DNA of 64,000 nucleotides from Camillea tinctor (Eukaryota; Ascomycota; Sordariomycetes; Xylariales; Xylariaceae). Each line of letters opens with the position of its first letter. Within the stretch, counting starts at the first letter, position 1. Below, piece by piece: positions 11,598-22,892 of the stretch. The DNA lies in the NCBI GenBank assembly GCA_022578605.1, contig MU394065.1, forward strand, positions 620,001 to 684,000, written 5' to 3'. Made by a program: the position numbers and the translations under genes. Under the pieces are notes generated by a model, which saw only the letters and a program-made list of their open reading frames with translations, was not told the origin of the DNA and did no database searches.

Positions 11598-11729
11598 GGG
11601 GGGGGGGGGGGGGGGGGTACCCGCAAACTTATAGAGGGTTGTTTTGTGTGTTTTAGGTTTTATTTTTTTTTTTTATTTTTGGGTTTGTTTGGTGTTTTTA
11701 TGCTAGGAATGGGTGTAAANNNNNNNNNN

Positions 11730-11764
<35 letters not shown>

Positions 11765-11797
11765 CCCCCCCGCGCCCCCCCCCCCCCCCCCCCCCCC
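11598..11797. other. Assembly gap (10 N) with artefactual poly-G and poly-C flanks
   Basis: A G run (11598-11617) and a C run (11731-11797, with a few G) bracket about 100 bases and ten N (11720-11729). The 18-base string ACCCGCAAACTTATAGAG occurs after the G run (11619-11636) and again after the C run (11798-11815). The sequence after the first copy looks like a degraded version of that after the second. Confidence 0.85.
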
Positions 11798-11893
11798 ACC
11801 CGCAAACTTATAGAGCTTAGTTTTGTCTCTTCTTCTTTTTCATTTTTTTTTTCATTTATGTTATTATTTGCTTTCTTCATCCATCTCATCCCT

Positions 11894-12733
11894 TTACATG
11901 TCCCACTCCTCATCTCCATTCCCGAACCTATACGTATCCCTATTTGCCCTTCCCTTTCCCTTTCCACCACCATCACCCCCATTATTCCCCTGGCCCCCTC
12001 CTCCTTTACTACTGCTCACGCCCGCCTCAGCAAGCCCCATGATCTCACTCCCAGCCAGCAGCTGCCCCATCCAGTTCCCGAGCTTCTCCTGCGCAACTCG
12101 GTTGAGCCCCTGACGGCTCGCCATCCACCCGAACAGCTGCTGCACGTCGGCACGCAGCGCCTCGTGTTGCCGTGCTAGCGCTACGTGGGCTGCGGCCGCT
12201 GAGTCCCGACATGAAATCACGCAGCTCCCGTCGCACGTGCACATCCACACGTCGCCGTCGGCGTCGGGGGTGCTGCGGAGGAGCTCGGCAAGCGCGGCGT
12301 GGATGATGGCTGGGTCGTTGAGGTCGACGAGGTTGGAGGGGGCAGCGAAGGGGAGGTTGGTCTGGCTGTTGTTTTGATGTTGTTGGGATCGGTTCTGGTT
12401 CTGGTTCTGGTTCTGGTTTTGATTTTGATTTTGGGTTTGGTACTGGGTTTGATTTTGGGTTTGGTTCTGGTTCTTCCTGTAGTTGGGGTTGTAGTTCTCG
12501 GGCCGGCCTTTGTAGTTCGGATTCATAGTTGTACCGTTAGGGATGTTATTATTGCTGTTGTGGTTGCTGTTGTTGTGATTGTTATTGGCATTGTCAAAGC
12601 CCTGGTTTTGACCCTGATTGACGCTCGTGTTAAAAGAATTGTTAGGTGTAGGTTTAGTGAATGAAGTATTATCAGCCTTCCTGCTCTTAGGCGAAGCTAC
12701 CTTTCGTTCCGGACGGGGGTATGGTGAAGACAT
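11894..12733 (-). CDS. Asn/Gln-rich low-complexity protein of unknown function
   Basis: Single-exon frame of 279 residues starting MSSPYPRPERKVASPK. Residues about 25-125 are almost entirely Asn, Gln, Thr and Ser. They include a long (NQ)n tract encoded by TTCTGG/TTTTGG hexamer repeats (12385-12475 on the plus strand), a composition typical of prion-like disordered regions. A compact region follows (from about residue 130): DPAIIHAALAELLRS, then a CTCDGSC motif with a further Cys, then an Ala-rich helix and WMGQLLAGSEIMGL. The tail is Gly/Lys/Arg rich with RANRDTYRFG, RGG-like, and could bind RNA. I do not recognise the family. The reading frame keeps good codon structure outside the repeat, which argues for a real gene. 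Confidence 0.65.
   Translation of the reverse strand: MSSPYPRPERKVASPKSRKADNTSFTKPTPNNSFNTSVNQGQNQGFDNANNNHNNSNHNSNNNIPNGTTMNPNYKGRPENYNPNYRKNQNQTQNQTQYQTQNQNQNQNQNQNQNRSQQHQNNSQTNLPFAAPSNLVDLNDPAIIHAALAELLRSTPDADGDVWMCTCDGSCVISCRDSAAAAHVALARQHEALRADVQQLFGWMASRQGLNRVAQEKLGNWMGQLLAGSEIMGLAEAGVSSSKGGGGQGNNGGDGGGKGKGRANRDTYRFGNGDEEWDM
12385..12475. repeat. Hexanucleotide tract (TTCTGG/TTTTGG)n encoding poly-NQ
   Basis: Tandem TTCTGG and TTTTGA/TTTTGG units inside the minus-strand Asn/Gln-rich gene. Length variation here would change the NQ tract by two residues per unit without breaking the frame. Confidence 0.8.
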
Positions 12734-13519
12734 GGTGCTGAGATGATATGAATATGGTGATTCAAAACATTCAAGTGCAGAATATCGGAGCCACAGAATA
12801 GAAGATTGATGCAGTCATGCTGAAAGGAGCACAAATAGGGTGGCCGCAAGGGGGTAGTATGCATAATATATTATATATGAAGCCTCAAAACCAGCATGTC
12901 TTTGATCATAAGGACTATTCACAATCTCTATGTCTGATGTGAAAGACCTATCCTTTCAATAAGTTTAATTGTATTGTAGTCCCGGGTGTCTTTATTTGTA
13001 TCGCCACTTTGAGCATTGTTTAGAATCATTACGGTTCATAAGGAGATCTTATAAAGAAATAATTAGGGAACATGTTATTAGAATAAAGACATAGGTACTA
13101 TTGGAAAGTGACTATATCCTATACAACGCGTTGAGACGGACTAATTAACGTATTTGCACCTAAATATAGTAATATATGATAATAATATTCGTTCCCTCTT
13201 TCCTAACAACCCTCCAAATTATTATTTATGGGGGTGAGGTTAGTAGTGTCTTATCATAATTACTATTCTGTGGCATGGAATACCTCTATGTTAAACAGGT
13301 AAGTATACAAAAAACCCTTAAAGTCATACAACTGGTATATATTAAAGGTATGGGTGTGGATAACTAATATGTGAGGAGTTGAAAGAGGCATAGGATATCA
13401 TACTAAATATCATGTTAATAAAAAAGAACACCGGTATTCCGTGAAAATACATCGGACAGAAGAGGACGTCCGTTTTTAGCACCGTCATAGGCCATCCACT
13501 GTCCTCCCGAAAATTCTCT
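12734..13519. other. Intergenic, no gene seen
   Basis: AT-rich spacer containing the upstream region of the Asn/Gln-rich gene and the 3' flank of the permease gene. Confidence 0.55.
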
Positions 13520-15537
13520 TTACTTCGCTGATTTCTTAATATCGTCGTCGTCCCCAGTTAATCGCTCGTTTTCTATCTGAGCGCTTGTCTTATAGCCCTT
13601 AAACTTCCGTGCTGGTACCTCTTTAGCGAACATCTCGTCAAGCTCCTCGTAAGTGCGGCCCGCAGTTTCAGGCTGGTAGAACCAGAGGTAGACAATACAT
13701 ATGACGGCGAAACCACCAAATACGAAGGCAACCTTGGCTCCCATATTGGCCTTATCCGGATTAAACATGTAGGGCAGCACAAACTGCCAAATTAAGCTGA
13801 TTGTGTACTGCACAGCAATACCAAGGGCCACGGTCTTGGCTCGCAGTCGTGATGTCGGCACCTCAGCAATGATGGTATATGCTGTTGCACCGATTGTTGC
13901 ATTGTAAAGCCAGCAGTATAAAATGATCAGCGCTACGGTGCCCTTGATCGCGCCGGCTGAAGCCTCAACTGCCAGACCGCCCATAAGCCATAGAACAACT
14001 GTTAGTATCACAGTTCCCCAGAGCGTCAAGCTACGCCGGCCGACCCGATCGACGAGATACCAGGAACAGACATTGCCGACGAGTGAGGCTACCTGTTGTA
14101 CAATCTGGAGCTTGAAGCTCTCCGCTGTGCTGTAACCAGCGAGCTGCATGTAATATGTCGAGTACGAGGCGGCAAAGTTGACACCCGAAAGCATCTGGAT
14201 GACCATTGGCATGATAGCGACGATGGTGCGACGTAGGTTCGTCTTCTTTAGACATTCCAGGTATGTGACGCCCTCAGTCTCGCGGCGGGATTCTTCGAGT
14301 GTGCGTTCGATAAGAGCTAGCTTTTGCTGTGCGTGATCGAGCGAGTGTCCGAGGTTCTGAAGAGACTTCATAGCCCTGTCACGTTTTCCCTTCATAGTGT
14401 ACCACCAAGGAGATCTATATGAGACAAGAGACGCTCTTGGTAAGCATATGTGCAGCAATAAAGGGGAGCAATATTGCGAGTCAAGAATACTATTTCGTAT
14501 GCAAATAATAGGAAAGGAAAATAGAAGGAAAACAGACTTACTCGGGCATGAACCAAAGACCTGCTGCTGCTATGACTGCAAAGCCATATTGTGCGCAAAA
14601 TACAGCACGATACGCCCACCGACTATCAAGCGTGCCAGTTTCATTAATTATAATAGCCACAACAAGAGGTCCGAGGGTGTATGATAGTGCAGACAAGCAA
14701 GTGAAGAGACCTCTTAAGGCATGGGGTGTGACCTATATTAATAAATATTCTCTATTAGTATAATGCCCGAATTATTAAAATTATAGTGGATTACATGATT
14801 GTAGTAAAAGAAGAGATATAGAAGAGAGAGGAAACACACACCTCGCCAATATATGTAACCGTTACCGAAGCCAGTACACCAATTGATAGGCCGTTGACAA
14901 ATTTTCCAGCGAAAAAGACCGCGTTTGTCGTCGCGATAAACTCAACGGTGATGGCAGCGAAGCTGATTATCAACGCGAAGAGAATACTCATCTTACGACC
15001 TAGCCCATCAGCCAGGAGACCACTACCGAGTGTGCCGAAAATAGCCCTGTTGTCATCATTGTGAATTAGCATTACTGCTCTCATGCCCAGGGACTGCCCT
15101 GCTATAGCCCGCCATTCAAACAGACAAATACATAGTCTAGGCCGAAAGGCAGACATAGGGGAAGGGATTAGGAGGTGGTCTTACGATGCAACCGGGGCAC
15201 CACTGAACGCAGCCTGCCACTCGGACGGTAGAACATAGTTGCCCTCATATTCGGAACCGAAGTCTTCGCGGAACCGGGGAATACCAATTACGGTGCCGGC
15301 GGCTTGGTTTTCGAAGCTGACGAGCAGAATACACCAGACAGCGTAGAGACACCAGAAGCAGGCGACCGGGTACTGGCGAAAGGCGGCACGCTTTCCGAGT
15401 TCCTGGTCCTCGAGGCTGGCCAGCTGCGCTAGTTCGTTGTCGACAGTGCCATTGTTGTCCTTCTCCTTATGGCCTACGTATCCTGTGGCACTAGAGGCCA
15501 CTTTCTCTAAGTGAGATGCCGTTTCTCCTCCGGCCAT
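13520..15537 (-). CDS. MFS sugar transporter, alpha-glucoside (maltose) permease type
   Basis: Four exons, 15185-15537, 14842-15046, 14542-14732 and 13520-14414, all with GT-AG introns and continuous frame, give 547 residues. Sugar-porter hallmarks are present: GLLADGLGRK in the first cytoplasmic loop, a PESPWW motif before the central loop, DRVGRRS in the second half and PETAGRTYEELDEMF after the last membrane helix. Twelve hydrophobic helices can be traced. PESPWW-YT and the YMFNPDKANMGAK loop are typical of fungal alpha-glucoside:H+ symporters of the Mal11/Agt1 group rather than hexose carriers. It sits in the plasma membrane. The next gene upstream on the same strand encodes a Sde182-type carbohydrate-associated protein, which could share a polysaccharide-use role; exact substrate is not provable from sequence. 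Confidence 0.9.
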
Positions 15538-17499
15538 TGTGGTTTATGTTCTCGAGTTGCCTCTTTCTTCTTCTGGCAGGGCCAACGTGGAGTCTGGATC
15601 CGGAGCAGGGGCAGAGAAAATAATGGTAGCCGGTCTAAGTAAATCTAGTGATAACAAGATGATGAGAACAGCAAATAATAAGTAAAATAACTATCGGATT
15701 GTAGCACTAGGACCAGCGGAGTCCCATTGAAGAGCCGCTTGTGTAACTAGAGGAAAGGAAGATATACTACTTGTGCTTCGTTGGGCTGAATGCTTTATAT
15801 ACGAATATACATAAATACCTCTCTACATCTGAACCATGGCACGGGTGCTGCTGCTTTAGTCCTACGCAGTGACTCAGCGCTGTGTTTACCAATTGTCTAC
15901 CTCTGACCCTTGAACTAAACTAGGCCAAACCAAGTCCTGGACCCGGGCATAAGAGGCCATGAGCTCATGAGCCCATCGTCATACGTGATTATGGAGGTTT
16001 TGAACCTGATCAGACCCAAACAACCCGGGGCTCTGGTCCCTCCCGGGTGTACGTAGCCCCGGCATAATCGACGAAAGGGAAATAGCCGGTGATGAAGCTC
16101 GCGTAGCAGCAGCAAATCTGGGGAGATCTGGGGGAGGATCATCACCCAACCTGCGGATTGTGTGGGGTTGCAAATCCCAGTTTCGTTTGAAATTGATGTA
16201 GGCATAATAATACACAAGCTGGGGTTTACCAGCTAAGCTAGATTGGTTTGATTTTCCACGTGGGTTACCCCAGGGGGAAACTGAGCACGGTGAACGTGGG
16301 GATCGGGGAAAGGGGCGCTTAAAATTCCCCTTTCCGGACCGAGTAGTGTGGAAAAAAACTCTTTCCTGTCTAGAAAGTTGCAATGGTCTTATAATCGGCA
16401 GAGTCAAAAAGGGTGAATCATTACGAATGCATGATGCGGGCTTTGAAGGCTCACTGTAACTGCATATAAGAAAAGGCGAGACCCCGACCTCGTAGCCTCC
16501 ATATTGACCGAGGTCACAATACTGCAGCCACAATTGTGACTTATAGAGAGGAGACATCAACTAAGCAGGTCCGGATATATCACGAGACAACGAAAAAGGG
16601 GGGAGGGGGGTGTACCGGGTGTGAGTGCGAAATGGGCGAGCTTGGAAAAGGCTAGTTTTTGTGTACTAATCGACGACGGCGGTATGCCAAGTACGTGATC
16701 CGGCGGTTCTAGTATAGCTTTGAGGCTTCTAACTTTAACTCGCCCACTTGAAGAATCCAGCCAGCCACCGGCACAAAGCTACCGACGCCGGAGAAGCAGA
16801 CAACTCAGTTTCACACAACCTCATGAGATTTTAAGAAATACCTCACATCTCCCCCATGAATTGATTTGCTGGATGCATCCGGCCGAATAGGTCGAAAAAA
16901 AAAGAACCTCTAACGCTACATGATCAATACATGTGCATGCTGGGGATTCTTGAAGTTGGAGGGCAAAATAGTAAATCACTTGCCGTTCGCCAAGTCCGAT
17001 GGGGGCGAATATCCACTGCAAGGGGTCGTCCCGCAAAAAACAGGATCACGAGGATGCGGGATGGAGATCTAGGCGTTAGGGCGGCTCTTCCTCGGCCAAG
17101 CACTGTCGGGGAACATCTGGGCATGGCCAGCCAGGGCGCTCTCGATTGCCTAATATGGACGAGTGAATGAGTGAGTGAATAATATAGACGGTATTGAGTA
17201 TATGGGAAGATGTCTATGGTTGATATGTCTCAGAGTTGAATGGAACAAGTATATGGTAGCGGCTTATTGATTATTGATTTTTAGAACAGGGGGCTAATCA
17301 CGATGATGATGACCACGATGGTGATGAGGTGTAGGCATAGAGATACCAGCAATATGTGATTTAATACGTAAGTCGTTAATTAGATAGATAGACACCTACC
17401 TAAAGTATATACAAAATAATTAATTCAACCGATCTCATCGGCCTCCTTTACTTACCTAACCCTATCCCCCTTTTTCTTCACTTTCTGCCTACACTATCA
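15538..17499. other. Intergenic, no gene seen
   Basis: 2-kb spacer upstream of the permease. A 193-codon minus-strand frame (15979-16560) has no recognisable domain and poor codon structure. No repeat or transposon ends found. Confidence 0.55.
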
Positions 17500-19002
17500 T
17501 CACGCAAAACCCTGCATTATATCCCCCACCGCGTCTCCTCCCCTCTGCCCTCCCCCGCGGAGGTCCTTATTCGTGATCTGGACGAGGACCCTCTTGTAGC
17601 TAGTCAGGGGCGGGGACCCGCTGTCCGTGACCTCGAGCACGAGGTGCATGACCTGCCCGCGGTGCGAGGCCACGCCCGTGAACATGTCGACGCAGGATTT
17701 CTCCGGCGGCGGCGCCGTGACGTCGACGACGCGGCCCGCGCCGTCCCGCGCCGCGATCGCGAGCTCGTGCACCTCGGCCTCCACCCAGCACTGCGTGGCC
17801 GTCGGCTCGCGGTAGTGGAACCACCGGAACGTCAGCGCGTCGCCCGGGTCCGGGTCGTGCGTCGCCGAGGCGTCGAGCGTGATGGTCTCGCCCGCCTCGC
17901 ACTCCACGACCAGCGGCTCGGGCGCGCTGCTGCCGTTGATGCATATCACGGGGTGGTGGTTCGCGCGGCCCGCGTCCGCCGACAGCGTCCACTGCATGCG
18001 CGCGGCGAAGTCGTTCTGGTACGCGTCCCGCCAGCGCCAGATGGTCGCCTGGGCGGACTTGTACGTGCGGCCGTCCTGGCCCGTCACCGCGTCCATGGCA
18101 TTGGTGTAGAGCCGGCTGCGCGCCCCCTCGCTGCTGATGTCCTGGAGTATGTAGCGCCCGCCCCAGGACCCGTACTCGGGGTGCTCGCGCACGCCGAGGC
18201 CGTTCTGGATGAGGTAGAGGAAGGTCGGCGTGTCGCCCTCGGGGATGAACATGTAGTCCGGGTACGCCGAGCCCAGCGGGCCTATCTGGATGTGCTCCTT
18301 GATCCACTCCTTGGTGACCTTGCTGAAGTCCGGCCCGCCCTGGTCGAAGCCGTAGTATTTATCGCCCGAGATGCCGGTCCAGGTCGCGAGCCCGTACTGG
18401 TTCCAGCCGTGTATCGAGGCGATGTAGAATATATCCGGGAACTGATCCCGTATCCACGCCCCAGTATCATCTTGGTCTGAGATGGCGTACACCCGCAGCT
18501 TAGCTCGTAGAGCTGCGGCTTCGTCGGCGGAGTATTGCTTTCTGATGTGGAAAAGAACTTGGGCTAGAACGTTGGTCCCACCCCAGCATAAAACCCATAA
18601 AGGATCAGGCGAGGGTGCTTGTATGCGCTCGAGAAGGAGTTTCCCACCCTCGCTTAAAGGTATATCATCGCCGACTGCTGCCATACCGTATACAGGAGGC
18701 CCGCTTCGAATGAGGCTCTTCAATGAGTCGGCGGATGGGTAAGGCAAGTCGGGGTGTGTATGGGCGTTTAGATTGTCGACAGCACCTCGGTATGCTTCCA
18801 CGATCTTCTCCATGTCTTGCGGACAAACCTTTTTCTTCATCCATGTTGACGTGCACGCAACGAGACCTTCTGTGTTGAACTGGTTAGAATACAATAGATA
18901 CCGTACCAGAGACTCGGCATCGTCAGGTTCATTCGATATATCTGAGAGGATGATCACGCGCGGTTTCGATTCGAACTTCTGGAGCTTCGTAAGAGTAGCC
19001 AT
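17500..19002 (-). CDS. Sde182 / DUF1593 nucleoside-hydrolase-like, cellulose-binding protein
   Basis: Single-exon frame of 500 residues. The N-terminal domain (about 13-320) opens with PRVIILSDISNEPDDAESLV, an Asp-rich strand-loop like the calcium site of inosine-uridine nucleoside hydrolases. It continues with LWVLCWGGTNVLAQVL and YAISDQDDTGAWIR. This is the DUF1593 pattern found in the bacterial cellulose-binding protein Sde182. A C-terminal Ig-like beta domain follows (about 360-485), with GETITLDASATHDPDPGDALTFRWF and CVDMFTG. No signal peptide is evident at the start, so secretion is uncertain even though relatives bind cell-wall polysaccharide. The coding region is far richer in GC than the flanks, with strong C/G third positions and long antisense ORFs as shadows. 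True substrate unknown. Confidence 0.88.
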   Translation of the reverse strand: MATLTKLQKFESKPRVIILSDISNEPDDAESLVRYLLYSNQFNTEGLVACTSTWMKKKVCPQDMEKIVEAYRGAVDNLNAHTHPDLPYPSADSLKSLIRSGPPVYGMAAVGDDIPLSEGGKLLLERIQAPSPDPLWVLCWGGTNVLAQVLFHIRKQYSADEAAALRAKLRVYAISDQDDTGAWIRDQFPDIFYIASIHGWNQYGLATWTGISGDKYYGFDQGGPDFSKVTKEWIKEHIQIGPLGSAYPDYMFIPEGDTPTFLYLIQNGLGVREHPEYGSWGGRYILQDISSEGARSRLYTNAMDAVTGQDGRTYKSAQATIWRWRDAYQNDFAARMQWTLSADAGRANHHPVICINGSSAPEPLVVECEAGETITLDASATHDPDPGDALTFRWFHYREPTATQCWVEAEVHELAIAARDGAGRVVDVTAPPPEKSCVDMFTGVASHRGQVMHLVLEVTDSGSPPLTSYKRVLVQITNKDLRGGGQRGGDAVGDIMQGFA

Positions 19003-20318
19003 GGTGACTTGTGAATGATTGCACTTTGTCTGTCCTGTCTAACGAGTGTGGACGAGTAGTCAAACAGTCCCCCAGCTTTCAGAACGGAGCAGATCATTGG
19101 AATTGTATTATTTCTACGCACCGAAACAATCGTCTCTTTAGAGAACAAGAAATATGACGTCTCATGAACTGGGGTTCATGTGGATGGTTTGGTGGGTTAT
19201 GTGACTGCCAAAAGGAGTAACCGGAAGCGCTCGCCTCAATCTACGGGGGCCCCGGACCAACCCCGACCTTAGGCTAAGCTAGTCACCGATGCTAAAGTCC
19301 CCTGTTCTATATTCGTATTCTACGTCCGGGTTGTGTGGGCTATATCATCCCATATATGCTCGTTGCCGGCTACTACCTGAATTGGCATTACTATGAATAG
19401 GGTCAGTTTCGAACTCTTACTGAATGAAAGCTAAGATCACCATATATTATTATGATAAAATTTCGTCGAGAAATGATAGAAAGCCTGGGTAACCTTCACT
19501 CTCATGTGTATTTATATAGGGTATATCATCTGCGAAAAACATCACGCTATTCAGCATACGTGATAACTTTCTTCAAGCATTTGACAAACTTGCAGAGAGA
19601 GAAAGAGAGAGAGAAAGAGTAATATCCCGAGCATAATGTGGATCAAAAGCTCCCCTGGGAAGTAATGTGAACTCTTAAAAAGTCAGGAGAAATCGTGGGG
19701 AATCTTCTTGGGGGAATTCCCCATCACTTCCTATGGGACTCGATGTGACAATGTACCAGTTTCTGCACGAAAGGGGGGCTTTATATCGTTGTTTACAGTA
19801 TTACTCTATCCAAGGCGACGGGACTAAATAACGGATGTAAGTCCACATGAAGCAGTATCGAATATACAGCGCGGCCGTGTCTATTAACTCTTTAAATTCA
19901 TGTTACGTTTTAAACGCCTATATTCCGTTTTGTAACTAGAGCCAGGTTCATGTCCGTTGCCATCCCATTCTGGGTTTACAAATAGGGGAACGGGGTTTTT
20001 GACATATTGGTACGGAGGACCCAGTCCACTATCATTACACCCACTAGTCTATCAGCTGCAATTATATTGAGGTTCTATCTCTCCTTCGATTGACGATCGT
20101 GCTATTGTGTCCCGTATATCCTCCAGGTGTCGATTAATAGTTGAACCGATGGTATTCTAGCTAGATAATTCTGATCTAGTTTACCACCACTGGTAGCTCA
20201 CCATATTCTAGGGATCTTTATATTTTCCGTACGCATTAGTAGAAATTACCTAGGTCAGCAGCTAATTAACCGTCAGAGCAAACTATATCCGAGGCTGTGG
20301 CCACTATAGTATAGCAAT
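19003..20318. other. Intergenic, AT-rich, no gene seen
   Basis: Upstream flank of the Sde182 gene and AT-rich DNA. There is a short GA microsatellite near 19593-19617 and an imperfect hairpin GGGGAATC...GAATTCCCC near 19698-19723. Confidence 0.5.
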
Positions 20319-20900
20319 CTACTGCAATTCAACCTCATTGATAACGGTTTTGGCGAATTCATCGGCCAGGCCCTTAAGCTATATTTCAAGTCTTGTTAGT
20401 AATAACTGGAAACATCAGGGAAAGGAGGGGCAAAATAATAAATCACAAACTTCTTTCAGCTTCTTGATAGCCTTATCCATGTTGTGGTTGATGTATATTT
20501 TGCATACAAATGATGCCTATCGGTATAGAAGCGTTCAAGTATAGAAGTCTCCAAGTATAGAAGTTTAGGGATCCGAAAATGGAGTTTTCCATGCCAAACG
20601 CGACTAATAAATTGGCCTTCAATGATGAGCAAATCTGATAGTTCGATATATTTCGACGAAAGTGCGGCCGATCAGAGGCTGATGCACGTTGGCCACGAAA
20701 CAGGAAAAGAAAACATGAATGGATATTATATCCATATGCATGGTAGAGTCTATCAGCTATTAGCTGAATTTAACATCATCGGTATCACAAGATTCAGAGT
20801 GGCCTGAGGAGACTTACTCTTCCTGCGCCGATTTGCCCTTTTATAGACGTCCTTGCCAGCGTTAATACCCAAGGCCTTTTGTATTTTGGGTACAGACTTA
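20319..20900 (-). pseudogene. Decayed multi-exon gene remnant, family unknown
   Basis: On the minus strand a coding-like stretch reads KALGINAGKDVYKRANRRRK and runs to a consensus GTAAGT donor (about 20815). Further down, MDKAIKKLKE is followed by a plausible intron (GTTTGT...TTACTAAC...ATATAG), then KGLADEFAKTVINEVELQ and a stop at 20319-20321. Between these pieces the frames are interrupted, and a 17-bp unit containing AAGTATAGAAGT is repeated three times (about 20523-20570). The pieces look like exons of a dead gene, but no family is recognised and it could be chance. Confidence 0.3.
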
Positions 20901-22892
20901 TGTATTGGCACCATAGAAGCTGACTATATTCATTATTCCCCTCACTTGCTATCGCATGTCTTCTTCTTGCAGGTTGGCATCTCTTTTAGTGGGCGGTGAT
21001 CAATGAGTCCTCGCAGTCTCTCATAGCTTCCTAGAGTCTATCATTTCTCTGATATGGAGTATCAATTTCGTAACCTTATAATCAGAAGTAAGTGACTGAA
21101 AGGAGCCGATGTATATTTGAGATCCTATGACCTTGACACTGTTGCCCTCTTCTCATTATAATTGCACATAACAGGTAGAGATATCCCAGACATGTCTGCG
21201 GAATGTGACCTGCTGCAGGTGCAAGAAGAGAGCTGAAAGTATGCAGAAAATTCTCATTAATGGCGTAGAATTATTAAGGAAATTATTGATCGCTGGTGGT
21301 AAGTTGTATTTCTGTCACTAGAGACAATTTAAATAGGTATTCTTATATCCCTATTCCCTATATCGGCATCTTACCCTCAAGTCGTCTTTACTTACTACCA
21401 AAGAGGATAAAGTTGGCACGGAAATATCTACCTACCTAGGTTATATAACCCCCTTTCTTCCCATCCCCCTCTAGGTTAGTAGACATTACTTTTACTCCTA
21501 TATCGAATCAGCCGTTATAATAAAGATGCATATTATTTTATTAGTTGTTTTATTTCATACATTTCTACCCAGTATGGCTAGCGAGATAAGTCTAATATAT
21601 TATATTACCCATTCGCAATATCATTATCTTACTAGGCATACTATCTAATGACTACCTCTCCCCCCTATTCTGTCCTACAAGCCACACACTACGGGTCACG
21701 TGGAAGCAAGCAACATGAAAAGCAAGACAGACATGACATAGCCTCTCGAGATAAAACGGTTATGTAGACAATGTAGGACAATAGCATTGATTATGTCTCA
21801 GACTAATCTCAAGCCCATCAATTCTATCTAAATGTATCCCATATTTCCATTCTATATCTTAGCTTCCCCCACTCCTTCCCTACCCCTCTCTATGCCCCTT
21901 TTCATCCCTTCCACAACTCAATCATCCTAATCCATAGACATAGCCCCTTAGCAGGCACACCCCTAACTCGCCACACGCAGCAGGAAACTAACCCGTCGGA
22001 ATACTTACATGCATATGTTTAATCACGAAGCTCAAAGCTATATCAGTTAAAAGAGAGAGAAAATGTCAAAACGTCTTGGCAAAAAGATATTTATGTACTT
22101 GATAAAAAAAACAAAACCAGAACAATAAAAAAAAAAGAGGACTCCACCAATGCTAATTTCCCGTCTTTGATTTCAAACCGATCGATGGTTGGGAAAAACA
22201 CAGAAACCGGTTCTAGGTTTAGAGGTTAGGTAGTTACAATAAACACACCCAACAGTAAAAAAATCCGACCCAATTGCTCTCTTACCTGTCTCCCTTATTC
22301 GCCTTTCCGTCCCTTCCCTTCCCTTTCTCTAGTTATCCCGTATTTCCTTCCTCCTTCCCTCCATCTTCTCATCTATCATCCCCTGTCCTGCTAGAAGTAT
22401 ACCTAGCTCATATCATTTCTCGTATAGTATCGATTAAGAAAAAAAAAGAGTACCAGGGTCAGCAGAGTAAGAGGGGAAGGAGGATGAGCAAAAAAGGGGA
22501 AGAAAGTAGAAGACCGAGAGTCTGAAAACTCCCTCCAGATGAGAGCTACCGAGAGCTACAATAATGGGAAGGTGAAAAAAAAGATGCCTTTCGTGAAACT
22601 TCGTGTGATCATGCTAACATCATGCAACAACGAAACCACAACAACAGAAAAACAAGTATCAAAAATGTTTCTCTTTATTCTGCCCAGAGGAGCAGGATTT
22701 CGGGTTTGTAGTATTATTGATAATAATAACCTCAAGACGTCGAAAAGAGATCGAGCCTTGATAGAATAACCGTCATTGTTGGTGTTGTTCGGTGTTATAG
22801 CGTAGCGCATTCCTTTTTTTTTTCTTTTTGGCTTGGTATATGCGTTTTCACCATGGCTATGGTTGTTCTTATTGTTCATCCCCCCTTCCCCT
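20901..22892. other. Intergenic, AT-rich, no gene seen
   Basis: AT-rich spacer with pyrimidine-rich patches (22290-22400) and the 3' flank of the Hsp40 gene. A Zn2Cys6-like string near 21194-21240 is not part of an open gene. Confidence 0.5.

Noticed and set aside
15979..16560. 193-codon minus-strand ORF
   Set aside because: No recognisable domain, poor codon structure and no splice continuation; treated as spacer.
17644..18480. 278-codon plus-strand ORF opposite the Sde182 gene
   Set aside because: Arg/Ala/Val-rich antisense shadow of a GC-rich coding region; no domain.
21194..21240. Zn2Cys6-like string TCCRCKKRA on the plus strand
   Set aside because: Short, no complete six-Cys pattern, no open frame around it.
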